Shown: positions 51,318 to 60,385 of the stretch, piece by piece
Layout: each line of letters begins with the position of its first letter
Numbering within the stretch: the stretch's first letter is position 1
Assembly (NCBI GenBank): GCA_900317155.1
Contig: ONFO01000009.1
Span: 186,001 to 250,000 of the forward strand
Origin: an uncultured Bacteroidales bacterium
GTDB lineage: Bacteria > Bacteroidota > Bacteroidia > Bacteroidales > F082
DNA length: 64,000 nucleotides
Direction: 5' to 3'
Made by a program: the position numbers and the translations under genes
Notes under the pieces: model-generated
Told to the model about the DNA's origin: nothing
The model's input: the letters and a program-made list of their open reading frames with translations, nothing else
The model's database searches: none

Positions 51318-52243
51318 CCAAAAAACGCATTCTCGGCACTGGCAACTTTGCCTTAGACATCATATACCAACGGGAGTACCCCGAAGGATATGACACCGCC
51401 AAAAAACGTAATCCTTTTGTTGACAAGAAGATTATTGAAGAGGTGGGGAACACTTGCGGTAATGTGATGTGCATGTTGCCTTATCTGGGTGTGGAGACCT
51501 ATCCCATCGGCCATTTCGACGAGTCGGAACAAGGCATGAAGATCGCCGCCGACCTAAAACGCTACGGTGCCAACACTCGCTTTGTCAAAAACAGCAAGGA
51601 TGGTGGCACCACCTTGATGACATGCATCCACAAACTTGACGCCAATAGACAACACACCATGAGCCACCGTGCCACCGCCCCAAACAGCCGCTTCCCGAAA
51701 AGAAAGCAGCTGCGTAAAGATGAGGTACAAGGCTTTGTCGATGCACTCGATTTCAAGCCCGATGCCTATTTCTTCGATGTATCCGACGCTGGTCCTCGCG
51801 AGTTGGCCAAAGTCTTGAAGGAGCAAGGCGTGCTAGTCTATTATGAGCCAGAAGGCAACAAAGAAATGAACAAGTTCCTTAAATGTGTTGAAGTCAGCGA
51901 TGTCATTAAGTTCTCAGGCACCAAAATCCTTGACACCTCGTTTGTGGCCAACTATCCCGATAAACTCTTTATACGAACCATGGGAGAGGAAGGCATGGAA
52001 TTCAACCTGCGAGGCCAAGGCTGGCAGAAGATTGCCCCTGTTCCTAACAACAATGTGGTTGATTGGGAAGGCGCCGGCGACTGGACCTCGTCGGTTTTCC
52101 TCGCCGAGCTATGCAAACTAAATAAACTCAACATCGCCCAACTCACCTCAGAGGAGGTACGCAAGGTGCTGGAAACCGCTGCCGCAACCGCCTCGCGCAG
52201 CGTGAGCTATATGGGCAGCAAAGGAATGATACATAGTAAATAG
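51314..52243 (+). CDS. PfkB-family sugar/nucleoside kinase
   Basis: 309 aa, ribokinase fold. Substrate-side features: ILGTGNFALDIIYQREYPEG and GNTCGNVMCMLPYLGVETYP, GHFDESEQGMKIAADLKRYG. The ATP side has the anion-hole/catalytic motif VDWEGAGDWTSSVFLAEL (DxxGAGD, catalytic Asp). It overlaps the NADAR gene by 4 bp. In this context it may phosphorylate ribose or another sugar released by the glycohydrolases, completing salvage. That role is inferred from location only; true substrates of PfkB proteins vary widely. Confidence 0.85.
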   Translation: MTKKRILGTGNFALDIIYQREYPEGYDTAKKRNPFVDKKIIEEVGNTCGNVMCMLPYLGVETYPIGHFDESEQGMKIAADLKRYGANTRFVKNSKDGGTTLMTCIHKLDANRQHTMSHRATAPNSRFPKRKQLRKDEVQGFVDALDFKPDAYFFDVSDAGPRELAKVLKEQGVLVYYEPEGNKEMNKFLKCVEVSDVIKFSGTKILDTSFVANYPDKLFIRTMGEEGMEFNLRGQGWQKIAPVPNNNVVDWEGAGDWTSSVFLAELCKLNKLNIAQLTSEEVRKVLETAAATASRSVSYMGSKGMIHSK

Positions 52244-52258
52244 TAAAAAACAAATAAA

Positions 52259-52855
52259 ATGATGACGTTCTATCATGGCACATCAGTGCTTTTCAAACAT
52301 TTCGACAATGACCATACCCTTGAAGGCGATGGCAAAATCAAACATGGTGCTGGCATCTACCTCACTACTGGTTACAAAAGGGCCGCTCATTATTCAGGTA
52401 AAAAGCCTGGAGCTACAGATTACTATGTTTACACTGTTGAAATACCCGATCTAACTTCTGATAATTGTATTGAATTCAAAGAAGCGGTTAACCCGTTAAT
52501 CATTGAACGAGCCGAAAAGGAACTGAAAGAATCTATACCTCATGAAGTTACAATGGATGGAAAACTGTTTCGAAAACATATTGCCATGAAACTTGCCGGC
52601 AAGAAGAAAAACGAAAAACTGACAGTTGACGACGAAATCGCTGCTGCTGATTTTCTGGTCAAGATAGGTGTGTTATACAACAAAGTGCCCTATATATGGA
52701 AAAAGCCCTTTATTCACTATGATGTTATCGTTATGAAAGCCGACGTCATGCGTATTGCTAAATTAGTGAAGGTAACTCTGGCCTTCGACAAGAAGACAAA
52801 GAATCTTGAACTCGTCGAAGGCTCAGAGATAGAAATCCCGTTAGATAGTTTTTGA
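52259..52855 (+). CDS. Putative ADP-ribosyltransferase-fold (ART) protein
   Basis: 198 aa. The N terminus TFYHGTSVLFKHFDNDHTLE and the next segment HGAGIYLTTGYKRAAHYSGK carry the first two ART active-site features: His in YHGT, and Tyr in the G.GIY(L/V)T strand followed by an AxxYA-type helix. YYVYTVEIPDLTSDN fits the next strand, as in phage/polyvalent ART and DUF3990-like proteins. The third catalytic residue (Glu/Gln) is not certain. Codon and base use are slightly AT-richer than the genes before it. With NADAR and PARG in the same unit it is the likely writer. Starts at 52259 or 52262. Confidence 0.55.
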   Translation: MMTFYHGTSVLFKHFDNDHTLEGDGKIKHGAGIYLTTGYKRAAHYSGKKPGATDYYVYTVEIPDLTSDNCIEFKEAVNPLIIERAEKELKESIPHEVTMDGKLFRKHIAMKLAGKKKNEKLTVDDEIAAADFLVKIGVLYNKVPYIWKKPFIHYDVIVMKADVMRIAKLVKVTLAFDKKTKNLELVEGSEIEIPLDSF

Positions 52856-52859
52856 AACT

Positions 52860-53063
52860 ATGAGTTTATCATACATCACCGGCGAAGAAGTCGCCAAAAT
52901 GGCAGGTTGCTGGGATATGTACATGACCTCGCAACAGAAAGACATCCTGAACGAACTCACCCCCGAGCACATCCATTTCGACTGGCCGAACTATACCTAT
53001 GCCCAACCCGCAGTGGGTTATCCACGGAGCGAGGTGTTCCTATACAAAAAAGATGCGGTATAA
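52860..53063 (+). CDS. Small hypothetical protein, 67 aa
   Basis: Starts 4 bp after the ART-like stop (MSLSYITGEEVAKMAGCWDM). Not recognised. The N-terminal YITGEEVAKMAG is helix-like, then ELTPEHIHFDWPNYTYAQPA. It has no signal or membrane segment. As the last gene of the ADP-ribose unit it might be an antitoxin or adaptor for the ART-like protein; position is the only evidence. Promoter element 4 begins at the base after its stop. Confidence 0.55.
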   Translation: MSLSYITGEEVAKMAGCWDMYMTSQQKDILNELTPEHIHFDWPNYTYAQPAVGYPRSEVFLYKKDAV

Positions 53064-53096
53064 GGTTGAAAAACCGCCTCCATGGCACTATATAGT
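53064..53096 (+). promoter_or_regulatory. Island promoter element 4 (before the aspartic protease)
   Basis: GGTTGAAAA at 53064-53072, 15 bases, CTATATAGT at 53088-53096 (TTGAAA-N17-TATATA). Distance to its gene start, 53 bp from CTATA, is nearly the same as element 1 (54 bp). Confidence 0.7.
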
Positions 53097-53140
53097 ATTG
53101 TTACACTTCAATTCATTCACCTGCTAAAACCATAAAGATT

Positions 53141-53830
53141 ATGAAAAAGACATTCACTATCAACAACTTCGACAAGCACCTCATCATTGAAGACAATGGC
53201 AAGACTTATCTGATTGACACCGGTTCACCCTGCAGCATTTTCGAAGGTGACGCCCTGGAGTTCCTCGGCCAAACCTGCCATAAGAACAACATGATGGCAT
53301 TGGCGGCCCAGGTCATGCCCACCGACATCTCCAATCTGCTCGGCATGCATGTCGACGCCCTTATCGGCAACGATATCCTCAAGCATTTTGCCCTCTGCTT
53401 CGACTATGGCCAAGGCGAGATTACTTTCAGCGATGAAGGTCTCACGCTTCCCGATGCCGTGGCCATCCCCATCGACACCAGCTTCGGCGTGCCCAAGGCG
53501 AAGATGAGCCTGCTGGGCGACGAAGGCCTTTTCTTCCTCGACACCGGAGCCAAAATCAGCTATGTGAATTCGGCGACCACCAGCGGGCTGACACCCGACG
53601 AGACCGACACCGATTTCTATCCTGGCGTGGGCGACTTCGAGACCCCCGTCTTCAATCTGGACACCACCATCGCCGACAAGTCTTTCCGTGTGCGCTTTGG
53701 CAACTTGCCCAAGTTGCTGGAGTTCTCCCTGATAGGCCTCTCTGGCACCAAGGGCGTGATAGGCTACGACTTCTTCAACAACTTCAAAGTGCTGATTGAC
53801 TACAGCGCCAACCAACTGTATCTGGCATAA
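53141..53830 (+). CDS. Cytosolic retropepsin-like aspartic protease with two DTG motifs
   Basis: 229 aa. Lobe 1 has YLIDTGSPCSIFEGD (about 27-41) and GMHVDALIGNDILKHF; lobe 2 has FFLDTGAKISYVNSA (about 129-143) and IGLSGTKGVIGYDFFNNF. Each half thus shows the D(T/S)G strand and the hydrophobic-hydrophobic-Gly element of aspartic proteases, so one chain can form the dimeric retropepsin-type active site. No signal peptide, so cytosolic. It carries its own island promoter. Bacterial homologues are often periplasmic and single-DTG; this tandem cytosolic form is unusual. Substrate unknown. Confidence 0.8.
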   Translation: MKKTFTINNFDKHLIIEDNGKTYLIDTGSPCSIFEGDALEFLGQTCHKNNMMALAAQVMPTDISNLLGMHVDALIGNDILKHFALCFDYGQGEITFSDEGLTLPDAVAIPIDTSFGVPKAKMSLLGDEGLFFLDTGAKISYVNSATTSGLTPDETDTDFYPGVGDFETPVFNLDTTIADKSFRVRFGNLPKLLEFSLIGLSGTKGVIGYDFFNNFKVLIDYSANQLYLA

Positions 53831-53852
53831 GAAGGTTAAACACACTAGCCTC

Positions 53853-54365
53853 ATGACGCAACAAGACCAAACCAAAATGACACCGTATTTGTTCAGGAGC
53901 GAAGATTTCAACGGATCAGGCATCCGAGAACCAAAGGAGGTCATACTCTTAGAAACTTGTAATCTTGGCAATACCGACATTTGGACCTATTGCCTCAACC
54001 ATTATTCATTGAGTGCCCAAACAAAACAATATATAACTTGGCTGCAGGAAGCATTTGAAGGGGAAAACAAACAAGAAAATCCTGAATATTACTACTGTAT
54101 TATAGATTTCATTTACACTGCCATAGATTGTTTGTTAGACGATTTGAAGAAACAGTTTGGCAAAGAACTGGTGTATTGTGTATGGCTTACGGACTATCAA
54201 AGTGTAGAAAAACTCTATGGTAGACCAACAACGATGTGCAAAGAGTCTGATATCATATTGTCGGATCTTGGAAAGGAGGGGGCTCTTTATGCTTATTTTG
54301 AAGAGCCTATGGAAATCAGGATTAGTGGTAGAGCGCTTAAAGAAGGGCAACTTATGGCGGCCTAA
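53853..54365 (+). CDS. Hypothetical protein, 170 aa
   Basis: ATG 53853 (MTQQDQTKMTPYLFRSEDFN) follows the protease stop by 22 bp. Not recognised. It has VILLETCNLGNTDIWTYCLN, YYYCIIDFIYTAIDCLLDDL and LVYCVWLTDYQSVEKLYGRP, Cys- and Tyr-rich, with a C-terminal FEEPMEIRISGRALKEG. No signal or TM. More AT-rich than the protease. Possibly the protease's substrate or inhibitor, based on adjacency only. Last gene of the island. Confidence 0.6.
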   Translation: MTQQDQTKMTPYLFRSEDFNGSGIREPKEVILLETCNLGNTDIWTYCLNHYSLSAQTKQYITWLQEAFEGENKQENPEYYYCIIDFIYTAIDCLLDDLKKQFGKELVYCVWLTDYQSVEKLYGRPTTMCKESDIILSDLGKEGALYAYFEEPMEIRISGRALKEGQLMAA

Positions 54366-54420
54366 CGAGCGAGGCTCAAATATTTGTCAACCGACCACAC
54401 CAAATAGATAGAGCGTATGA

Positions 54421-54573
54421 AAAAGCAATCCGTTGGCGGCCATCGACTTGTATATCAAAGTCAGCGCATTCGTTGCCGATCTATGCGAAAACCACCACGG
54501 CAACAACCCATTCTCACCGAAGAACTATAGCGGCATCAAAAAGCAGTACCCCAAGGGGGGCTTGAAATGGTGA
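54421..54573 (+). pseudogene. Gene remnant at the right edge of the island
   Basis: An open stretch of ~50 codons without a start, bounded upstream by a TGA, reads AIDLYIKVSAFVADLCENHH then GNNPFSPKNYSGIKKQYPKG and stop after GLKW. It is protein-like but unrecognised and probably the tail of a decayed gene. The rest of 54366-54581 shows nothing else. Confidence 0.35.
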
Positions 54574-54581
54574 AAAATCTG

Positions 54582-54589
54582 TATATTTG
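54582..54589 (+). promoter_or_regulatory. -7 element for the AddB-like gene
   Basis: TATATTTG, exact TAnnTTTG, 82 bp before ATG 54672. The island's own TTGAAA element is not present here, marking the return to host-type promoters. Confidence 0.6.
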
Positions 54590-54671
54590 CACGATTAAAA
54601 GGGGTCAAAACACCATGAATGCCTTTGTTAATTCAACATACAAATATCAATACAAACCATAAAAAGTGACC

Positions 54672-57347
54672 ATGAAACTAAACTTCAATCCGTATTATGA
54701 TTCCAAGGTCTTTGTAAAGACCCATGGATGTGCTTTGGGCGAGAAAGTGGTGGGGCCGCAAGGGTTGCTCAACGAGTTGGAACTCCGCGCAGGACTTACC
54801 GGCAGATATCTCGATAACTTCCAAAGGGCCATCTTCTACGCAAGAGGCATGAAAAAGGCTATCGAAAAGAACTCCTCCCTATTCTTTGCCAAGTCATTTG
54901 AAAAGGACAAACTAGGTACTGCAGTAAATGTAATGGCTTGGCGCGATGCCTTGACCAAAGCAGGTTGGAACAAAACCATCACAGGCAGCAGCCGACTCGA
55001 TGATTTGGCTTCGGTTGAAGCCTACTTTGAAGAAAAAGGCGAAGCCGACCGTTGGCGCATCGTTTTGGACTACGCCAAATCCACACCCCTGCTGAAAGAC
55101 ACAGATTGCATCGAGGTAACATGCGGCAAGGACCTTCTGGAGCCACTTTATAAACAGCTTTTCGACCACATGGCTTCCCAAGGATGTGACGTGAAATATA
55201 TCCCATCGCAAATCAACAGCAATTTGATTGAAAAGACGAGTGCCTATCTGTTCAAAAACAACCTGGAAATGGCCGAATGGCTGGCACAACAATCGCTGGG
55301 CGAGAATGACGTTGTGGTGTGCGACGACACCTCCATCCTCCACCTGGATCTGGCCATGGAGAACAAACCTCAAGTGGGGGCCGAAAGCCAGGCCATCGGC
55401 GCCATCATGCAAATATTCACGTTGGGACTCGGTTTGTTCAACAAGCCACTTGACATCAACAATTTGTTGGCGTATTTGCAACTGCCCTCAACTCCCTTGA
55501 GTTCTATATGCGTGAAGCGGCAGCATGACGATGATAAAACAGACTATTACATTTCGTTGCGTCGCGTATTGCTTGAACACCTTATTGAAGACAATGGCAT
55601 TAGCGAAGAATGGGACAAGCTTATTGATGAGGCTGTGTATGACCATGACGGAAAAGATATAAAAGAGTCGGACAAGCGAACCGACGCACTATTATTTGTC
55701 AATCAATGGAAACGGGTTAGTGGGAATGGCGACAATTGCGTGGTTAAGAAGGCCGAGGTAAGCAAGTATCTCAAAGCAATGAGAACATGGGCCAAAACCA
55801 ATCTGTTTGACGAAAACAAGGCCATGCAATTTAACGCCATAGTTAACAATTGCGAAACCATGTTGATGATTTTGGAAGACGAAGACGACACCATCAAGAC
55901 CCACGATTTGATGCTATGGGCCTCTCAAATCAGCCGACCCATCGAGTTGACCACACTATCGGCTCGCCAAGGATCCATCAATGTGACCAATGCGGTAATG
56001 GATATCTATTCCACGCCCGATTCACTCTATTGGGCTTGCACCACTCCCGAATATCATTTTCATTTCGACCTTGATTTCCTAACCCCAAAGGAAATCAGCA
56101 TCCTCGAAGACAACGGAATTGAAGTAGTTGAAAGGGAAAACCTGCTGAAAAACAAGCGCGAGATTATGCTGGGTATCTTGTCAAATGTGCAAAAGCATAT
56201 TTATATGCTCGAATGCAACATAATAGGAGGCGTTTTACCCGTTGAAGACCCGGTGGCTACCGAATTGAGGCACAAAGGTAATCTTAGTATGCAGTCCAAG
56301 TCACCTGACGGAAAAGACCTGGAACAAAGATCCACGGAAACCGCTTCCACCAAACAAGGCGAATACCAGTTAAAACCTTCAGTCTTTGAATTGCTCGACA
56401 CACCCAAGGATGACGGAGGGTTGAAACGCGAAGAGGAAAGCTATAGCAGTCTCGAAGAACTCATACAGCGACCTTTCGACTATGTCATGGATTACATACT
56501 CCATCTGCGCGAATACGGCAAGGCCGCCATGGCCGACATGGATACCGTGAAAGGCAATGTGGCCCATGCATATGTCGAAAAACTGACAGAAGCAGGGCAA
56601 CACGATGTGGCCTCTATGAGCCAAATCCATCAAGCCCAGTATAACGACATGATTAACCACTTGGCCGAAACCAACGGTTCCATCCTGCTCCTTGAAGAGA
56701 ACAACTTGGATTTCAAACGTTTCAAATCTTTGTTGCAGAAGAGCATAGATGTTTTGCTCAACATCATTGAACAAAACAACCTGAGCATTGTTGGTGCTGA
56801 AAAAGAATACAAGGTCGTTGTTCCCGTCATCGGAAAGTTGACCGCCAAAATCGACTTTGTGCTAAAAGACAGCGACGACAACATAGTCATCATCGATTTC
56901 AAATGGAACGAGAGCACCACCTACAAGAAGAAACTAGAGCAAAACGACGCCTTGCAATTGGCGGTCTATAAGGCTGTAGTCGAACAATTTATGAAAGATA
57001 CTGGCGACAACCATACGGTTAGTTTCATGGGTTACTATGTGCTACCTCGACACACCCTTTTCACCCTTTACGACACCCTAAAGCATCAAAACTGCATAGA
57101 AGTGGTTGTTCCAGAAAACAGCAATGACTTGATACAACTGGCAGCCAATTCCTATACCTACAGGATGAGCCAATTAAAGGATGATCTTATTGAAGAAGGC
57201 GAGAGTTTGGCACTTGCCGACTTGCAATACGTGAAAGACACCATAGATAAAAAGCTCTATCCTTTGAAGAGCGACTATTACGAAAAAGATTTGAAAGCCA
57301 ATAGTTATGGCAACAAAAACATCGTTTTGAAAGGAGGACTTGTCTAA
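54672..57347 (+). CDS. AddB-like PD-(D/E)XK nuclease/helicase-fold subunit
   Basis: 891 aa from ATG 54672. The N-terminal ~600 residues look like an inactivated helicase scaffold (start MKLNFNPYYDSKVFVKTHGC; no Walker A), with a cassette around GVLPVEDPVATELRHKGN. The C terminus (about 690-800) is a RecB-like nuclease: AHAYVEKL, LTAKIDFVLKDSDDNIVIID then FKWNE (D...DxK) and LQLAVYKAVVEQF (Q...Y). It pairs with the AddA-like gene, whose ATG overlaps the stop (TAATG). AddAB complexes resect double-strand ends. Sequence seems divergent from housekeeping AddB, so a defence role is possible. Confidence 0.75.
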   Translation: MKLNFNPYYDSKVFVKTHGCALGEKVVGPQGLLNELELRAGLTGRYLDNFQRAIFYARGMKKAIEKNSSLFFAKSFEKDKLGTAVNVMAWRDALTKAGWNKTITGSSRLDDLASVEAYFEEKGEADRWRIVLDYAKSTPLLKDTDCIEVTCGKDLLEPLYKQLFDHMASQGCDVKYIPSQINSNLIEKTSAYLFKNNLEMAEWLAQQSLGENDVVVCDDTSILHLDLAMENKPQVGAESQAIGAIMQIFTLGLGLFNKPLDINNLLAYLQLPSTPLSSICVKRQHDDDKTDYYISLRRVLLEHLIEDNGISEEWDKLIDEAVYDHDGKDIKESDKRTDALLFVNQWKRVSGNGDNCVVKKAEVSKYLKAMRTWAKTNLFDENKAMQFNAIVNNCETMLMILEDEDDTIKTHDLMLWASQISRPIELTTLSARQGSINVTNAVMDIYSTPDSLYWACTTPEYHFHFDLDFLTPKEISILEDNGIEVVERENLLKNKREIMLGILSNVQKHIYMLECNIIGGVLPVEDPVATELRHKGNLSMQSKSPDGKDLEQRSTETASTKQGEYQLKPSVFELLDTPKDDGGLKREEESYSSLEELIQRPFDYVMDYILHLREYGKAAMADMDTVKGNVAHAYVEKLTEAGQHDVASMSQIHQAQYNDMINHLAETNGSILLLEENNLDFKRFKSLLQKSIDVLLNIIEQNNLSIVGAEKEYKVVVPVIGKLTAKIDFVLKDSDDNIVIIDFKWNESTTYKKKLEQNDALQLAVYKAVVEQFMKDTGDNHTVSFMGYYVLPRHTLFTLYDTLKHQNCIEVVVPENSNDLIQLAANSYTYRMSQLKDDLIEEGESLALADLQYVKDTIDKKLYPLKSDYYEKDLKANSYGNKNIVLKGGLV

Positions 57348-60300
57348 TGAAAAACATCACCTATATCAATGCCGGAGCCGGCTCGGGCAAAACCTACCGC
57401 CTTACTGAGGAAATGGTCAACAAGGTGAAAGAGGGTCATTGTACCCCGTCGCAAATTATCGCTTCGACTTTCACCAATGATGCCGCAGCCGACTTGAAGA
57501 AAAACGCCCGCGAAAAGTTTCTGAAGAATGACTTGTTCACCGAGGCGGCAGAGCTCGATTCTGCTGCTATTGGAACCGTACACTCCATCGGATTGCAATA
57601 TATCAAAAAATACTGGTACAAATTAGGCTTGAGTGCTTCGGTTGAAACCATTACTGACGAAGCCAAAAAGAGTTATCTTAACCGCACGCTGACCAAGGTT
57701 GTTTCCGATGACGACATTACCTCTTTCCGTGAGTATGCCGAAACCTTTGACATTAAGCAAAGTCAGTCAAGCAAATATAACTATGAGTTTTGGAAGTCGT
57801 TGGTGCAGGAATTAGTGGGAAAAGCAGATGCTTTTGGCATTGACGACTTATCGGTTTCTGAAAACAAATCACTTGAATTGGCTCAACTGCTGTTAAGGGC
57901 TAACGGATGCTTCTCCTTTATGAACGAACGTTCAAAAAGCGATAATGAGTTACGCAATATGTATTATGACTGCATTCGCCGCATTTTCCGTATCGCAAGT
58001 GATTGGCGTGTACTCTTCAATCGGTTCAAGGATGAGCACGGCTTGATTGAGTTCAACGACATGGAGAGTAAATTCATTCAACTATTGAAAGACGCGGAAG
58101 TACAGGCTGAAATATCGCAGACCATCAAATATGTCTTTGTGGACGAGTTCCAAGACTCCAACCCAAAGCAAATCCAGATTTTTGACTTGTTGTCGGATTT
58201 GGTGGAACGCAGTTATTGGGTGGGCGACCCCAAGCAGGCCATCTATGGCTTCAGGGGTTGCGACACGGTGCTGGTACAAGCTTTGACCGACAAAATCATT
58301 CAAGATACGGAAAAAGGTATCAATGGCATGAGCTACGAAACTTTGAAAGAATCGCACCGTTCAGTAATACCTTTGGTGGACACCACTTCCGCGGTGTTCA
58401 AGAAAGTGTTTAACAACTTGCCTGCTGACATGGTTGGACTTACCGCATACAGGAAAGAAACATTACTCGACAACACCCCAGCGCTCTGGCATTGGGAGCA
58501 GGAAAAAACACTAGAACCTGGAAAAACAAGAGCTACGGCAAACAAAGAGAAACTCTTCAATTCCATAGCCCGTCAGATTCGAGAAATCGTGGATGGCAAG
58601 GGTGAAATCAAATATGTCTTCGACAAGGATAGTGGTAAAACTCGACCAGTACAATGCTCGGATATTGCCGTATTGGCCAGAAGCAACAATGATGTCGGAG
58701 AAATCACCAAAGCCCTAAATGACAAAGACATCCCAGTGGTTTGTGAAAACACGATGGATTGCAACAACAAGGAATTAAGGCTTGTGCGTTTGCTTCTCAA
58801 TTACATGATTGACGAATCACCACTCCTTAAGACTGAGATTGCACACCTTCTCTTTGGCGTAAAGACCTCAACAGTTATTGAGGATAAAGAGGATGTTTTG
58901 AATTTGGCTGACTTTGAAAAATTGAATGCCCTGAAAGACCAGCTAAAGACGCTTCCTGTGGCTGACATCGTGAAAGCAATAATCGTAGAATTGGATCTCA
59001 TCAACCAATGCAAAAAATGGGGTTTGGCTTCACAACGTGAACGCACCTTACAGGCTCTTATTGAAGACGCACAAGCTTTTGACGACAATGCCGAAACGAT
59101 GGGCGAAGCCTCCTCTATTGAACACTATCTCATACACTTGGATCAAGAAGGCATCGTTGTTAAAGAAGGCTTTTTCCAAGAGGGTGTACATGTGCTGACC
59201 TATCACAAGTCGAAAGGCCTACAATGGAATATCGTCATCCTCTGCTCTTTGGATGACGACTCATTGAACGAAAAAAAGCTTAAAAAACGCTTTGCCATCG
59301 GAGTCAACTACATCAGGGTAAGCGAACCCGATGCCAACCAACTCTATTCGGATTATTATCTTACTTGTCTCCCAGCGTTTTTGAAATCAGCTCAGTCCAA
59401 TTTGACTGAAGACATGATGACGGAAATTGACACACTAGCAACTTATCACAAATATGTTGATAGGCTTTATTATGAATCGCAACGCCTTCTCTACGTTGGA
59501 GTTACCCGTGCACGCGACTATCTCATTACCACTTCTCTTGACAAAAAGAACCCAATGCCTTGGCTGACCTATTCTGGTATTACGCCTCATATAGATGGCA
59601 CGGGTGATTATCAAGCTATTTGGGGAGAAGGGGATGGCATAACGGAGTCACGATTCGTAAAGGTGGACGATGATGGTAGTTATCAGCCACAACCCGAGCC
59701 GGAAACCTACTTCTGCCGAAAGGAACAAACGACGACAAAAGAGTGGGATGAAAAATACCTGTCGCCAAGTAAGATGAAAGACCCTGCGTTGACCGAAAAG
59801 GTGCAGCCTCGTGTCTTGTATCCCGTTAAAGACGAGATTCCCCATCCCATCCGGGTTGGCAATGGCGATGAGTACGACATTATGGGCACCTGCATTCACA
59901 ACATTTTCGCCATCTACGATCCCCAAGCCGAAGCAGCTGAAATGCGAAACAAAGCCCAAAACATAATCAACGCTTTTGGCATGAACAAGATGTTACCTGA
60001 TGTTGAAGGCATACTCCTGTCCATCTCCAGCCTCTACCAGTATTTGGAAAAGCTATACGGGAAACCCGTCAGGGTGGAGCACGAAGTCCCGTTCCGCCGC
60101 GAGACAAACGGCCAAGTGGTGTCGGGCGAAATGGACTTGCTCTGGTACACCTCGCCTACCGAATGTGTATTGATTGACTTCAAGAACTATCCTGGCATCA
60201 TGGCCAATGCTTTGAACAAGACAGACAAGGAATATGTTGGACAGTATGCAGGTCAACTCAAAGCCTACGAGGAGGCCTTGTTTGATGCAGGGTTGACCGT

Positions 60301-60358
60301 CAAAGCAAAGTTGATTTATTATTCCGTGTTAGGCTACTTGGTGGAGTTGGAGGGATAG
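57347..60358 (+). CDS. AddA-like UvrD-family helicase-nuclease
   Basis: 1003 aa. SF1A motifs: Walker A YINAGAGSGKTYRLTEEM (residues ~5-22), Walker B YVFVDEFQDSNPKQIQIFDL, motif III WVGDPKQAIYGFRGCDTV, then VLTYHKSKGLQWNIVILCSL and LLYVGVTRARDYLITTS. A C-terminal RecB-like nuclease reads QVVSGEMDLLWYTSPTECVL, IDFKNYPG (D...DxK). It is the motor/nuclease partner of the upstream AddB-like protein, translationally coupled through TAATG. ATP-driven unwinding with end resection is the expected activity. An intrinsic terminator follows. Confidence 0.88.
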   Translation: MKNITYINAGAGSGKTYRLTEEMVNKVKEGHCTPSQIIASTFTNDAAADLKKNAREKFLKNDLFTEAAELDSAAIGTVHSIGLQYIKKYWYKLGLSASVETITDEAKKSYLNRTLTKVVSDDDITSFREYAETFDIKQSQSSKYNYEFWKSLVQELVGKADAFGIDDLSVSENKSLELAQLLLRANGCFSFMNERSKSDNELRNMYYDCIRRIFRIASDWRVLFNRFKDEHGLIEFNDMESKFIQLLKDAEVQAEISQTIKYVFVDEFQDSNPKQIQIFDLLSDLVERSYWVGDPKQAIYGFRGCDTVLVQALTDKIIQDTEKGINGMSYETLKESHRSVIPLVDTTSAVFKKVFNNLPADMVGLTAYRKETLLDNTPALWHWEQEKTLEPGKTRATANKEKLFNSIARQIREIVDGKGEIKYVFDKDSGKTRPVQCSDIAVLARSNNDVGEITKALNDKDIPVVCENTMDCNNKELRLVRLLLNYMIDESPLLKTEIAHLLFGVKTSTVIEDKEDVLNLADFEKLNALKDQLKTLPVADIVKAIIVELDLINQCKKWGLASQRERTLQALIEDAQAFDDNAETMGEASSIEHYLIHLDQEGIVVKEGFFQEGVHVLTYHKSKGLQWNIVILCSLDDDSLNEKKLKKRFAIGVNYIRVSEPDANQLYSDYYLTCLPAFLKSAQSNLTEDMMTEIDTLATYHKYVDRLYYESQRLLYVGVTRARDYLITTSLDKKNPMPWLTYSGITPHIDGTGDYQAIWGEGDGITESRFVKVDDDGSYQPQPEPETYFCRKEQTTTKEWDEKYLSPSKMKDPALTEKVQPRVLYPVKDEIPHPIRVGNGDEYDIMGTCIHNIFAIYDPQAEAAEMRNKAQNIINAFGMNKMLPDVEGILLSISSLYQYLEKLYGKPVRVEHEVPFRRETNGQVVSGEMDLLWYTSPTECVLIDFKNYPGIMANALNKTDKEYVGQYAGQLKAYEEALFDAGLTVKAKLIYYSVLGYLVELEG

Positions 60359-60385
60359 TAGAACACAATCTTATTCCTGATGTCT

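Noticed and set aside
56419-56446. GGTTGAAAC followed by CTATAG, resembling the island promoter
   Set aside because: The spacer is 13, not 15, bases, and it lies deep inside the AddB-like gene with no gene starting after it.
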